This document shows, one piece after another, positions 34,527-43,236 of a DNA stretch of 54,249 nt. The notes below the pieces were generated by a model. It saw only the letters and a program-made list of their open reading frames with translations. It was not told where the DNA came from and did no database searches. Location of the stretch: assembly GCA_030627205.1 (NCBI GenBank), contig DAOUSN010000013.1, positions 1 through 54,249 on the forward strand, given 5' to 3'. The stretch is from Methylococcaceae bacterium. Lineage in GTDB: Bacteria > Pseudomonadota > Gammaproteobacteria > Methylococcales > Methylomonadaceae. A program made the position numbers and the translations under genes. Numbering within the stretch: the stretch's first letter is position 1; each line of letters opens with the position of its first letter.

Positions 34527-36482
34527 ATGTTTACAGACGCTGAAATTCAGATGAATACAAGCGATGCTCACTATACATCGACAGCCATTAAATCTAAATC
34601 TCTTAATCTTGATAAAGCCATACAAAAATCCCAAGATCATTTACTTGCTCTTCAGGATGAGGAGGGTTTTTGGAATTTTGAGCTAGAAGCTGATTGTAGT
34701 GTTACTGCTGAATATATCATCATGATGCATTATTTAGGGGAGATTGATGAAAATTTACAGCAAAAAATTGCCATTTATTTAAGGAAGGAGCAAACAAAAG
34801 AGGGTTTTTATGCATTATTTACTGGTGGAGAAGGTAATCTAAGTACCAGTACCAAAGTTTATTACGCATTAAAAATGGCTGGGGATAAAATTGATGCTCC
34901 ACACATGAAAAAATTGCGGAATTATATTTTAAGTCAAGGTGGTGCTGCAAAAGCTAATGTTTTTACTCGTATTATGTTAGCTATTTTTAAACAAATACCG
35001 TGGCGTGGAGTCCCTTATATCCCCGTTGAAATTATGTTGTTTCCCAAATGGTTTCCATTTCATTTAGATAAAGTTTCTTATTGGTCACGTGTGGTGATGG
35101 TGCCACTATTTATTTTATGTACTTTAAAAGCAACGGCTAAAAATCCCAATAATATTGGAGTACTAGAATTATTTATAGTCCACCCAGATAAAGAACAACA
35201 TTATTTTCCTGACCGTACCTTATTAAACAAATGCTTTTTATTCTTGGATAAAATAGGGTTAGCAACACGTCCACTTATTCCAAAAAAACTACGTCAGCTA
35301 GCAATTCAAAAGGCAAAACAATGGATTATTGAACGTCTAAATGGTGAAGATGGTTTAGGTGGTATTTTTCCTGCTATGGTTGCTGCCTATGAATCTTTAT
35401 TATTATTGGAAACCCCTAAAGACGATCCGATGATGATAACGGCAAAAAAAGCAATTAATAAATTGTTAGTGATAAAGGATGATTATGCTTATTGCCAACC
35501 TTGTTTATCGCCTGTTTGGGATACTGGGTTAGCGGCACTTGCGTTACAAGAAGCTAATAAAGAGACCAATAAAGAAAGTCTTATGCGTAGTTATGAATGG
35601 TTAAAAAGCAAACAGCTTTCCGATGAGCCTGGTGACTGGCGTATTAAACGTCCTGACGTTGCAGGTGGTGGCTGGGCATTTCAATTTGCAAACCCACATT
35701 ATCCTGATGTAGATGATACCGCACTGATAGCCTTCGCAATGGCAGAACTGGATAGTAAATTTTATGATGAAGCTATTCATCGGGCAACGAAATGGATAGT
35801 AGGAATGCAATCTGCAGATGGTGGTTATGGTGCATTTGATGCTGATAATAGCTATCATTATTTGGATGAAATTCCCTTTGCTGACCACGGGGCTTTGTTA
35901 GACCCTCCAACTGTGGATGTCACAGGGCGTTGTGCGATGTTAATGGCACGAGTAGCTCAAAACCATGACGAATATTTACCCGCATTGGAACGTAGTTTAA
36001 ACTATATTCGCAGCGAACAAGAAGAGGATGGCTCTTGGTATGGACGCTGGGGAACTAATTATATTTATGGAACATGGTCGGTATTATTAGGATTAGAACA
36101 AACTAATATATCTAAAGATGACCCGCTTTACACCAAAGCTGTTGCTTGGTTAAAAAGTGTTCAACGTGATGATGGTGGTTGGGGAGAAGATAACCAAAGT
36201 TATGAGGTTGAAAATAAATTCAATGGTCGCTATTATTTCAGTACTAGTTTTCAAACTGCTTGGGCATTATTAGGCTTAATGGCAGCAGGGGATATAACCA
36301 GCACTGCAGTTAAAAATGGTATTAATTTTCTTTTACGTAACCAACAAAGTAATGGTGTTTGGGATGATCCCTGTTTTACAGCACCAGGATTTCCGAAGGT
36401 ATTTTATTTAAAATATCATGGCTATGATAAATTCTTTCCACTATGGGCATTAGCTCGCTACCGTAATGAATTGAAGAAGTAA
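34527..36482 (+). CDS. shc: Squalene-hopene cyclase
   Basis: This 651-residue class II triterpene cyclase is of normal size. The protonating motif DVDDTA lies near residues 394-399. Several QW repeats are visible (QDEEGFWNFELEAD, MQSADGGYGAFD, EQEEDGSWYGRWG, VQRDDGGWGED, QQSNGVWDDP). It cyclises squalene to hop-22(29)-ene and diplopterol at the inner membrane. AAGGA seven bases before the ATG confirms the start. It lies between squalene synthase and hpnG. Confidence 0.97.
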   Translation: MFTDAEIQMNTSDAHYTSTAIKSKSLNLDKAIQKSQDHLLALQDEEGFWNFELEADCSVTAEYIIMMHYLGEIDENLQQKIAIYLRKEQTKEGFYALFTGGEGNLSTSTKVYYALKMAGDKIDAPHMKKLRNYILSQGGAAKANVFTRIMLAIFKQIPWRGVPYIPVEIMLFPKWFPFHLDKVSYWSRVVMVPLFILCTLKATAKNPNNIGVLELFIVHPDKEQHYFPDRTLLNKCFLFLDKIGLATRPLIPKKLRQLAIQKAKQWIIERLNGEDGLGGIFPAMVAAYESLLLLETPKDDPMMITAKKAINKLLVIKDDYAYCQPCLSPVWDTGLAALALQEANKETNKESLMRSYEWLKSKQLSDEPGDWRIKRPDVAGGGWAFQFANPHYPDVDDTALIAFAMAELDSKFYDEAIHRATKWIVGMQSADGGYGAFDADNSYHYLDEIPFADHGALLDPPTVDVTGRCAMLMARVAQNHDEYLPALERSLNYIRSEQEEDGSWYGRWGTNYIYGTWSVLLGLEQTNISKDDPLYTKAVAWLKSVQRDDGGWGEDNQSYEVENKFNGRYYFSTSFQTAWALLGLMAAGDITSTAVKNGINFLLRNQQSNGVWDDPCFTAPGFPKVFYLKYHGYDKFFPLWALARYRNELKK

Positions 36483-36484
36483 TC

Positions 36485-37198
36485 ATGATAGGAATTATTG
36501 TAGCACTCCCAGAGGAGCTTACCACCTTGACGACAAAAAAAATCGCTAAAGGTGAGAGTGATTTTATTGCTGAAAATATTATGGTTGCATGTTCAGGAGC
36601 AGGGCGAGAAAATGCGATTAAAGCCGCTGAATTATTGATTGAAAAAGGGGCAAAAGGATTAATAAGTTGGGGCTGTGCAGGTGCATTAGCCTTGGATTTA
36701 AAACCGGGAGACTTACTTTTTCCTGAAAAAATAATAACCAGCAAAGGAAAAACACTTAATATTACCCAGATTTGGTTAGCTCATATTAAAAAAAATTTAC
36801 CTATTATTCATCGCTCAGTTAGTTTACTTGAAAGTTTAACTATCATTGAAACCAGTGAGGATAAAAGAAATCTATATCAAAAAACTAAAGCGGTTGCTGT
36901 TGATATGGAAAGTGCGGCTATTGTTCAGACGGCTGAAAAGGCAGCAATTAAAAATTTAGTTATTCGAGCAATTGCAGACCCAGTTACTCTGAATTTACCG
37001 ACAGCAGTAAGTTACTCTCTAAATTCAGAAGGTCGGGTTATTTTAAATAAGCTGTTACGCTATGTACTAACTCATCCTCAACAACTTCCAGCATTGATAA
37101 AACTTGGGCTAAATTTTCGAGTCGCTAAAAACAAATTAAAGGCGGTTGCAAAGCATCTGGATACAATAGTCGGTTTTGATTTAAATACAACTGCATGA
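36485..37198 (+). CDS. hpnG: Hopanoid-associated nucleoside phosphorylase HpnG
   Basis: This 237-residue protein of the nucleoside phosphorylase/MTA-nucleosidase fold carries IGIIVALPEEL, CSGAGRENA and SWGCAGALALDLKPGDLLF, then AVDMESAAIVQTAE with the catalytic-region Glu/Ser. HpnG removes adenine from adenosylhopane, giving ribosylhopane or its phosphate on the way to bacteriohopanetetrol. It starts 2 bases after the shc stop and overlaps hpnN by ATGA. Confidence 0.92.
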   Translation: MIGIIVALPEELTTLTTKKIAKGESDFIAENIMVACSGAGRENAIKAAELLIEKGAKGLISWGCAGALALDLKPGDLLFPEKIITSKGKTLNITQIWLAHIKKNLPIIHRSVSLLESLTIIETSEDKRNLYQKTKAVAVDMESAAIVQTAEKAAIKNLVIRAIADPVTLNLPTAVSYSLNSEGRVILNKLLRYVLTHPQQLPALIKLGLNFRVAKNKLKAVAKHLDTIVGFDLNTTA

Positions 37199-39807
37199 GT
37201 AATCCCTCTATTTTTTCACTTATTTCACTGGATAAATTTTTAGGCTGGTGGGCGATTAATATCCTGCGCTATCCATGGTTTTTATTGATTCTCACCTTAA
37301 TAATATGTGGGTTGAGCCTTAATTATACGATTAATAATTTAGGAGTTAATACTAATACCTCAGAAATGCTTTCGCAAGATTTACCCTTTCAGAAAAATCG
37401 TCAGCGCATAGAAGCTGCATTTCCTCAAGATGAAAATGGACTTATTTTTGTCGTAGAAGCACAAACTCCAGAAGAAACCTCACAAGCAGCTCAACAATTA
37501 GCGACCAGATTACAGTCACAATCTACTTATTTTGATTCGGTTTATATTCCTACTGAAAATGACTTTTTTAAACAACAAGCACTACTATATCTTGAAACTG
37601 ATGAACTGGAGTCATTAGCCACTAAACTGACAAAAGCCCAACCTTTCATTGGTCATTTAGCCCAAAATTATCATCTACAAGGGTTATTTAGTATTATTAA
37701 TACAGCACTTAATCAGCAAAATGATTTACCAATGGATTTAGAGCCACTTTTACAAGCAATTAATGCTTCGTTTAACGCCCAAATTCAACAACAGGCTTAT
37801 CATTTATCTTGGCAACAACTATTAGCCCCTAATAAATTAAATACCCAAAGTCGTCGAACTATTGTTATCGCACAACCTAAAATGGATTTTAATGAGATTT
37901 TCCCAGCTGAATTATCATTATCTGCTGCACGATTAACCGTAAAAGAAATGAAGCTTCAAATACCAACGCTTAAAGTTAGGATAACTGGTGAAATTGCTTT
38001 AGAGCATGAAGAATTAGAAAGTGTTAGCGAAGGTTCTGCACTGGCTGGGATTGTTTCCTTAATTTTAGTTTGTAGCTCCCTATGGTTTGGATTGCGCTCC
38101 ATTAAATTATTGCTCGCTACCTTTATTGCGCTTATTTTGGGGTTGATTTTAACCGCAGGTTTTGCAGCACTTGCTATTGGTCATTTGAACCTAATTTCTA
38201 TTGCCTTTGCGGTACTCTACATTGGTTTAGGGGTTGATTATGCGATTCATCTTTGTTTGCGTTATCGAGAATGTCGTGTATTAGGCATGGAAAATAATGC
38301 AGCTATTCGTGAAAGTGTTCATAGTGTTGGTTTTTCATTGTTTTTATGTGCATTTACCACCTCACTTGGTTTTTTTGCCTTTGTTCCAACGGATTATTCA
38401 GGAGTTTCTGAATTAGGTCTTATTTCGGGAGCAGGCATGTTTATTGGTTTATTTGTTTCTTTGACGGTGTTACCTGCTGTATTAACTTTATTGTCACTAA
38501 AAAATATTAAACCATTAGGAGGCTCATGCCTACCTTTGTGGTTAGTTAATTTGCCCTTTCATTTTTCCAAATCAATCAAAATTATTGCACTGGTTTTAAG
38601 CGTTATTTCAGTAGGTATTTTAACCCAATTAACCTTTGACTCAAATTCGATTAATTTGCGTGATCCGACTCGTGAATCGGTGGTAACCGTTAAAGAATTA
38701 TTAAGTTCAAAAACAGACTCACCCTATGCTTTATCAGCTCTCAGTGATAATTTACAACATGCAGTGCAACTGACTAAATGTTTGGAGGGATTAGATGTAG
38801 TTGATAATGCGATTTTATTAACTGATTTAGTGGCAACTAACCAAGATGAAAAGTTGGCTATTATTGAAGATTTGGATTTGCTTTTAGGAAGTCAATTAAA
38901 TCAGTTTAATCAACCTCAGGATAAAATTAATCCTAAATTGGCAGTAGTTGAGTTTTTAGCTCAAATTACTCAGGTTTTACAGGTCTACCCAGAGCATTTA
39001 TCTAAAATATCGTTGCAACAATTACAGACAATTTTACAAATTTTTATTTCTCAGACAAATAATACTCCAGAAACTTATTCTGCTTTAGAAGAAAATATAT
39101 TAGGCTTATTGCCTTATACAATGGAACGTTTACGGATAAGTTTAACGGCAACAGCTTATAATTTAAATGATTTACCTGCTTATTTAACTCGGCATTGGTT
39201 AAGTGATAATGGTTTGTATCGGATTTTAATTATGCCTGCTGATAATCAGAATATACCAGCAAATCAAAAAAGTTTTGTTAAAGAAGTGCAGAAAATTGAA
39301 GCTGGAGTTACAGGTTTATCTGTTGCTGATCAAGCCTCAGGTGATGCGGTAGTTAAGGCATTTATTAATGCGTTTTCTGGAGCGTTAATTGCAATTATTT
39401 TATTGTTATTAATTATGTTAAGAAGCGTAAAAAATACTTTACTGGTGGTTTTACCGTTATTATTAGCAACCTTGTTAACAGGTGCGAGTAATGTATTATT
39501 AGACAACTCTTTTAATTTTGCGAATGTAATTGCCTTACCATTACTAATGGGAATGGGAGTTGATAGCGGTATTCATATTATGCACCGATTACATGCAGGT
39601 TTAGGTGCTAATGAAAATTTATTAGAATCCAGTAGTGCCAGAGGAGTTTTTTTTAGTTCCTTAACCACCTTATGTAGTTTTTCCAGTCTTGCCTTTACCT
39701 CTCATGTTGGCACTTCAAGTATGGGACTATTGCTGGCTTTAGGCATCTTTTTTACCTTAATTTGTACACTTATTGTGTTACCTGCCTTTAGTGGCAAAAC
39801 TGTTTAA
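37195..39807 (+). CDS. hpnN: Hopanoid transporter HpnN (RND/MMPL family)
   Basis: This 870-residue membrane protein has the RND duplicated layout: TM1 near 20-40, a periplasmic loop to about 275, five TMs to about 435, TM7 near 455-475, a second loop to about 725 and five more TMs. GVDYAIHLCLRYRE and GVDSGIHIMHRLH are the paired TM4/TM10 motifs. HpnN carries hopanoids from the inner to the outer membrane. It starts within the hpnG stop codon (ATGA), so coupling is likely. Confidence 0.93.
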   Translation: MSNPSIFSLISLDKFLGWWAINILRYPWFLLILTLIICGLSLNYTINNLGVNTNTSEMLSQDLPFQKNRQRIEAAFPQDENGLIFVVEAQTPEETSQAAQQLATRLQSQSTYFDSVYIPTENDFFKQQALLYLETDELESLATKLTKAQPFIGHLAQNYHLQGLFSIINTALNQQNDLPMDLEPLLQAINASFNAQIQQQAYHLSWQQLLAPNKLNTQSRRTIVIAQPKMDFNEIFPAELSLSAARLTVKEMKLQIPTLKVRITGEIALEHEELESVSEGSALAGIVSLILVCSSLWFGLRSIKLLLATFIALILGLILTAGFAALAIGHLNLISIAFAVLYIGLGVDYAIHLCLRYRECRVLGMENNAAIRESVHSVGFSLFLCAFTTSLGFFAFVPTDYSGVSELGLISGAGMFIGLFVSLTVLPAVLTLLSLKNIKPLGGSCLPLWLVNLPFHFSKSIKIIALVLSVISVGILTQLTFDSNSINLRDPTRESVVTVKELLSSKTDSPYALSALSDNLQHAVQLTKCLEGLDVVDNAILLTDLVATNQDEKLAIIEDLDLLLGSQLNQFNQPQDKINPKLAVVEFLAQITQVLQVYPEHLSKISLQQLQTILQIFISQTNNTPETYSALEENILGLLPYTMERLRISLTATAYNLNDLPAYLTRHWLSDNGLYRILIMPADNQNIPANQKSFVKEVQKIEAGVTGLSVADQASGDAVVKAFINAFSGALIAIILLLLIMLRSVKNTLLVVLPLLLATLLTGASNVLLDNSFNFANVIALPLLMGMGVDSGIHIMHRLHAGLGANENLLESSSARGVFFSSLTTLCSFSSLAFTSHVGTSSMGLLLALGIFFTLICTLIVLPAFSGKTV

Positions 39808-39820
39808 ATACGAGATTTCC

Positions 39821-41215
39821 ATGACTTTTAGTATAGCCGAGCTGTTTTCAAAACATGCCCCTGAAAAATTTAGCCTCCATGAGCAATATCTTAACAATCA
39901 AATGGTACGGGTTTTAAAAACCATTGGTTATGATCGTACTTATATCCGTGCAATGGGACAGTATTTATATGATGATAAAGGTGATAAATATTTAGATTTA
40001 CTCAGTGGTTTTGGAGTATTTGCCATAGGTCGGAATCACCCAACCGTAATTAAAGCTTTGCAAGAAACATTGACTTTGGAATTACCTAATTTAGTCCAAA
40101 TGGATGTATCTTTATTGAGTGGTTTATTGGCTAAAAAGATTTTGGAAACTACCGCTGATAATTTAGAGAAACTATTTTTTTGTAATTCAGGCACAGAAGC
40201 GGTTGAAGCGGCAATTAAATTTGCTCGTTATACCACTAAGCGTGAACGGATTATTTATTGTGAACATAGTTTTCATGGCTTGAGCTTAGGTGCATTATCA
40301 CTAAATGGTGAAGTGATTTTTCGTGAAGGATTTGGACCATTATTAGCCCATTGTGATGCTGTTCCTTTTAATGATTTAGAAGCCTTAGAAAAAGCATTAC
40401 GGAGCAAAGAGGTCGCTGCTTTTTTTGTTGAACCCATACAAGGTAAAGGGGTTAACATTCCTGATGACAATTATCTTCCTGAAGTTGAACGCTTATGTAA
40501 AAAATACGGAACTTTATTTGTTGCTGATGAAATTCAAACTGGATTAGGACGTACAGGAAAATTTTGGGCGTGTGAACATTGGGGAGTCAAACCTGATATG
40601 TTATTAATGGCGAAAGCCTTATCAGGTGGATTTATTCCCATTGGCGCGGTAGCAATGACCACAAGAATTATGGATACGGTATTTAATCGCATGGATAGAG
40701 CGGTTGTTCATGGGTCAACGTATGGTAAAAATAATATGGCGATGGCAGCGGGATTAGCGACCTTGCAGGTAATTGAAGATGAAAAATTAGTTGAAAATAG
40801 TGCCAAAGTTGGGATTAAAATAATTGATGGCATTAATGCAATGACAGCTAATTATCAGTTTTTACAAGAGGCGCGAGGTAAAGGTTTAATGATTGCGATT
40901 GAGTTTCAATCCCCTAAAAGTCTTTCATTAAAAGCGGCGTGGATGATGTTGGAGGCGGCAAATAAAGGTTTATTTTGTCAAATGATTACTATACCTTTAT
41001 TTAAAGAGCATAAAATTTTAACCCAAGTAGCTGGACATGGAATGAATGTGGTTAAATTGTTACCCCCACTAAATTTAACAGCTAAAGATAGTCACGATAT
41101 TATTAACGCCTTTGATAAAACCATTGCTGATACTCATCAAATTCCTGGTTCGATTTGGGATTTAGGAAAAACCCTAGCTGGTCACGGGTTAAAAAATAAA
41201 ACCACCAATAAATAA
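39821..41215 (+). CDS. hpnO: Class III aminotransferase HpnO
   Basis: This 464-residue PLP enzyme of the acetylornithine/ornithine group has the PLP phosphate-binding stretch NSGTEAVEAAIKFAR, the pyridine-nitrogen Asp in FVADEIQTGLGRTG and the Schiff-base Lys in LMAKALSGGF. I use the ATG at 39821, 13 bases after hpnN ends; an earlier in-frame codon would start inside hpnN. From its position in the hopanoid operon it is predicted to aminate the terminal C-35 carbon, making aminobacteriohopanetriol. Activity on other amines cannot be excluded from sequence alone. Confidence 0.88.
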   Translation: MTFSIAELFSKHAPEKFSLHEQYLNNQMVRVLKTIGYDRTYIRAMGQYLYDDKGDKYLDLLSGFGVFAIGRNHPTVIKALQETLTLELPNLVQMDVSLLSGLLAKKILETTADNLEKLFFCNSGTEAVEAAIKFARYTTKRERIIYCEHSFHGLSLGALSLNGEVIFREGFGPLLAHCDAVPFNDLEALEKALRSKEVAAFFVEPIQGKGVNIPDDNYLPEVERLCKKYGTLFVADEIQTGLGRTGKFWACEHWGVKPDMLLMAKALSGGFIPIGAVAMTTRIMDTVFNRMDRAVVHGSTYGKNNMAMAAGLATLQVIEDEKLVENSAKVGIKIIDGINAMTANYQFLQEARGKGLMIAIEFQSPKSLSLKAAWMMLEAANKGLFCQMITIPLFKEHKILTQVAGHGMNVVKLLPPLNLTAKDSHDIINAFDKTIADTHQIPGSIWDLGKTLAGHGLKNKTTNK

Positions 41216-41233
41216 TAGTTAACAGGAATTAAG

Positions 41234-41335
41234 ATGAGTTTATATAAAACCAGTAAAAAAGTTAGGTATACCGTGGCGATTATTTATATTATTTTTATGA
41301 CTTGTATTCTTGCTGGGAGTTATTTTTCATCTTGA
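41234..41335 (+). CDS. Small single-membrane-segment protein after hpnO
   Basis: This frame of 33 residues has a good ribosome-binding site (AGGA, 41224-41227, seven bases before the ATG). The product starts with a basic head (MSLYKTSKKVRYT) and has one hydrophobic segment (VAIIYIIFMTCILAGSYF). It lies 18 bases after hpnO on the same strand, so it would be the last gene of the hopanoid operon. No family is recognised. Confidence 0.5.
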   Translation: MSLYKTSKKVRYTVAIIYIIFMTCILAGSYFSS

Positions 41336-41373
41336 TATACGTTAATCAACTGATTGCCGTATAGGTTAAATTG

Positions 41374-41403
41374 AAAAATAAAAGCCGCGAATAATGAGGC
41401 TTT
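41374..41403 (-). terminator. Terminator of the sulfite dehydrogenase operon
   Basis: On the minus strand AAAGCC, an 11-base loop and GGCTTT are followed by a T-rich run (TTTATTTTT). It lies 15 bases after the cytochrome c stop. The stem is only 6 bp. Confidence 0.55.
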
Positions 41404-41417
41404 CAGGGTTAAAAAAT

Positions 41418-41939
41418 TTAGGGGTTTACCGTATAGCTAACAAACCCATTACGATTAGGCATAATTACTTTGGGTAAAGTCTCTGCATTCATAATTTCTT
41501 TTTCAGTAATAATGCCATTTAAAAATAATAAATAAGCTGTCACTGCATAGAGCTGACTATTGTTTAAACTTCCTGGGTTATTTAATGGCATTGAGCGGCG
41601 GGTGAAATCAAAAATGGTGGTTGCGTAAGGCCAATAAGTCCCTATGGTTTTATCGGGTGGGTTATCAGTTAATCCATGTTTTGCCCCTGCTAATTCATCC
41701 GCACTATCGCCTGTTCCCTTAATACCATGACAACTTAAACAGTATTGTTGATAAACTTTTTTACCATAAGTAGCTGTTCCCTTTCCTGTTGGTAAACCTT
41801 CGCCATCTGGAAAAATATCACTATTCCATTGTTTTACTAATGCTTGAGAGACTGGTTTACCAAGTTTTGGGCTTTCATCTGCATGGAGTATAGGAGTCGT
41901 TAATAACGCTAAAAATAATAACCCATTACGCATAAACAT
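41418..41939 (-). CDS. Periplasmic c-type cytochrome, SoxD/SorB-like
   Basis: This 173-residue protein has a signal peptide (about 1-20, ending LHA) and a single haem c motif CLSCH (Cys67, Cys70, His71). The likely axial Met is in SMPLNNPGSL, followed by AVTAYLLFLNGI. It is the expected electron acceptor of the molybdoenzyme encoded just upstream, whose 3' end it overlaps. I start it at 41939 because GGGAG stands 8 bases upstream; ATGs at 41957 and 41933 are possible alternatives. Confidence 0.82.
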   Translation of the reverse strand: MFMRNGLLFLALLTTPILHADESPKLGKPVSQALVKQWNSDIFPDGEGLPTGKGTATYGKKVYQQYCLSCHGIKGTGDSADELAGAKHGLTDNPPDKTIGTYWPYATTIFDFTRRSMPLNNPGSLNNSQLYAVTAYLLFLNGIITEKEIMNAETLPKVIMPNRNGFVSYTVNP

Positions 41940-43188
41940 GAGTAATACTCCCATCATTATTAATTTCCCAACTCACAATTGCATTGTAATGAAAATAGCC
42001 ATGAGTCCCACGTTGTTTAACTAATGCATCTCGTTCAGGTTGAATATAACCAGTTTCATCAATAGCCCGACTTTTTAGAATAACTTTTTCGCCATTCCAT
42101 TGCCAGGGGATTCTAAATCTAGTAAAACATTTACTTAAAATAGGTGTTTGTAAATCTGCTTCTGCCCACGTTTTGCCACCATCTGCTGAGACTTCAACTT
42201 TTTTAATTTTACCGCGCCCACTCCATGCTAACCCACTGATTTGATAAAATCCCTGTTTATCTAATTTATGCCCAAAGGATGGATTAGTTATTAATGATTT
42301 TGCTTCCATAACAAAGGTAAATTGTCGGGCTTTACCCGAAGGCATAAGTTCGGTGTATTTAGAAGTTTCATTACGAGCCATGACAGGACGATTAGTAATA
42401 TGTAAACGCCGTAACCATTTCACATTAACCACACCCTCCCAACCGGGGGCAATTAAGCGTAAAGGATAACCATTTTCTGGGCGAATACGTTCACCATTCT
42501 GATATAAAGCAATAATACAATCATCTACAGCTTTATCTAAAGGTAGGCTTACATTCATTAAGGAAGCATCAGCACCTTCTGCAACCAGCCATTTTGCGCG
42601 CCCTTTTAGTTTCACCTCGTCTAATAATAATCGTAATGGCACCCCAGTCCATTCGCTACATGATGCCATCCCATGAAAATAACCTAATTTAGTTTGTATC
42701 GGTTTTGAACGCCAAGCCGCATTACTATTACCCCCACATTCAATAAAACATAAACACGAAGTCATTGGATAGCGTAATAAGTCCTCAACTTTAAACAATA
42801 AGTTTTTATTAACTAAACCATGAATAAGTAACTGATGCCGTTTAGGGTCAATTTCTGGGACACCATTATGATGGCGTTCAAAATGCAGACCATTGGGGGT
42901 AATTGTACCTTCTAAATCTTGTAGTGGTGTCCATGAAACTCCATTACCATCAGCCATACTATTACCCATTGTCCAACGAATAGTTTCACGTTCATATTGG
43001 GAAGGCAGACCATAATTAGAAAATGGCACACCTGGTTTTTTTGAACTTTCAGGACGAAAATGTTGATTTTCAGCTAACGCGTTAGTAGTTAAAATTGCCG
43101 CAGAAAAGGTTAATCCTCGCTTTAAAAATAAACGCCTATCTAATAAACCTCCTCCTGCAACTGGGGTTAATAAATTTTTGCTTGTCAT
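41926..43188 (-). CDS. soxC: Molybdopterin sulfite dehydrogenase, SoxC-like
   Basis: This is a 420-residue protein. A Tat-type signal is suggested by DRRLFLKRG (residues 17-25) before a hydrophobic stretch. The sulfite-oxidase Mo-binding region holds the Mo-ligating Cys in CFIECGGNS (about Cys151). The dimerisation domain covers about 290-420 (VEVSADGGKTWAEAD). Sulfite dehydrogenases of this group oxidise sulfite or a sulfane group and pass electrons to cytochrome c, encoded next with a 14-base overlap. No soxXYZAB genes are present, so a stand-alone role is likely. Confidence 0.85.
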   Translation of the reverse strand: MTSKNLLTPVAGGGLLDRRLFLKRGLTFSAAILTTNALAENQHFRPESSKKPGVPFSNYGLPSQYERETIRWTMGNSMADGNGVSWTPLQDLEGTITPNGLHFERHHNGVPEIDPKRHQLLIHGLVNKNLLFKVEDLLRYPMTSCLCFIECGGNSNAAWRSKPIQTKLGYFHGMASCSEWTGVPLRLLLDEVKLKGRAKWLVAEGADASLMNVSLPLDKAVDDCIIALYQNGERIRPENGYPLRLIAPGWEGVVNVKWLRRLHITNRPVMARNETSKYTELMPSGKARQFTFVMEAKSLITNPSFGHKLDKQGFYQISGLAWSGRGKIKKVEVSADGGKTWAEADLQTPILSKCFTRFRIPWQWNGEKVILKSRAIDETGYIQPERDALVKQRGTHGYFHYNAIVSWEINNDGSITHVYA

Positions 43189-43236
43189 TATTATGCCTCA
43201 TTGAATGTTATTAAATTAGGTTGCTTATTTTTAAAC

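Noticed and set aside
36376..36744. Minus-strand ORF of 122 residues over the shc/hpnG junction
   Set aside because: It is antisense to two well-supported genes and its composition follows from their codons.
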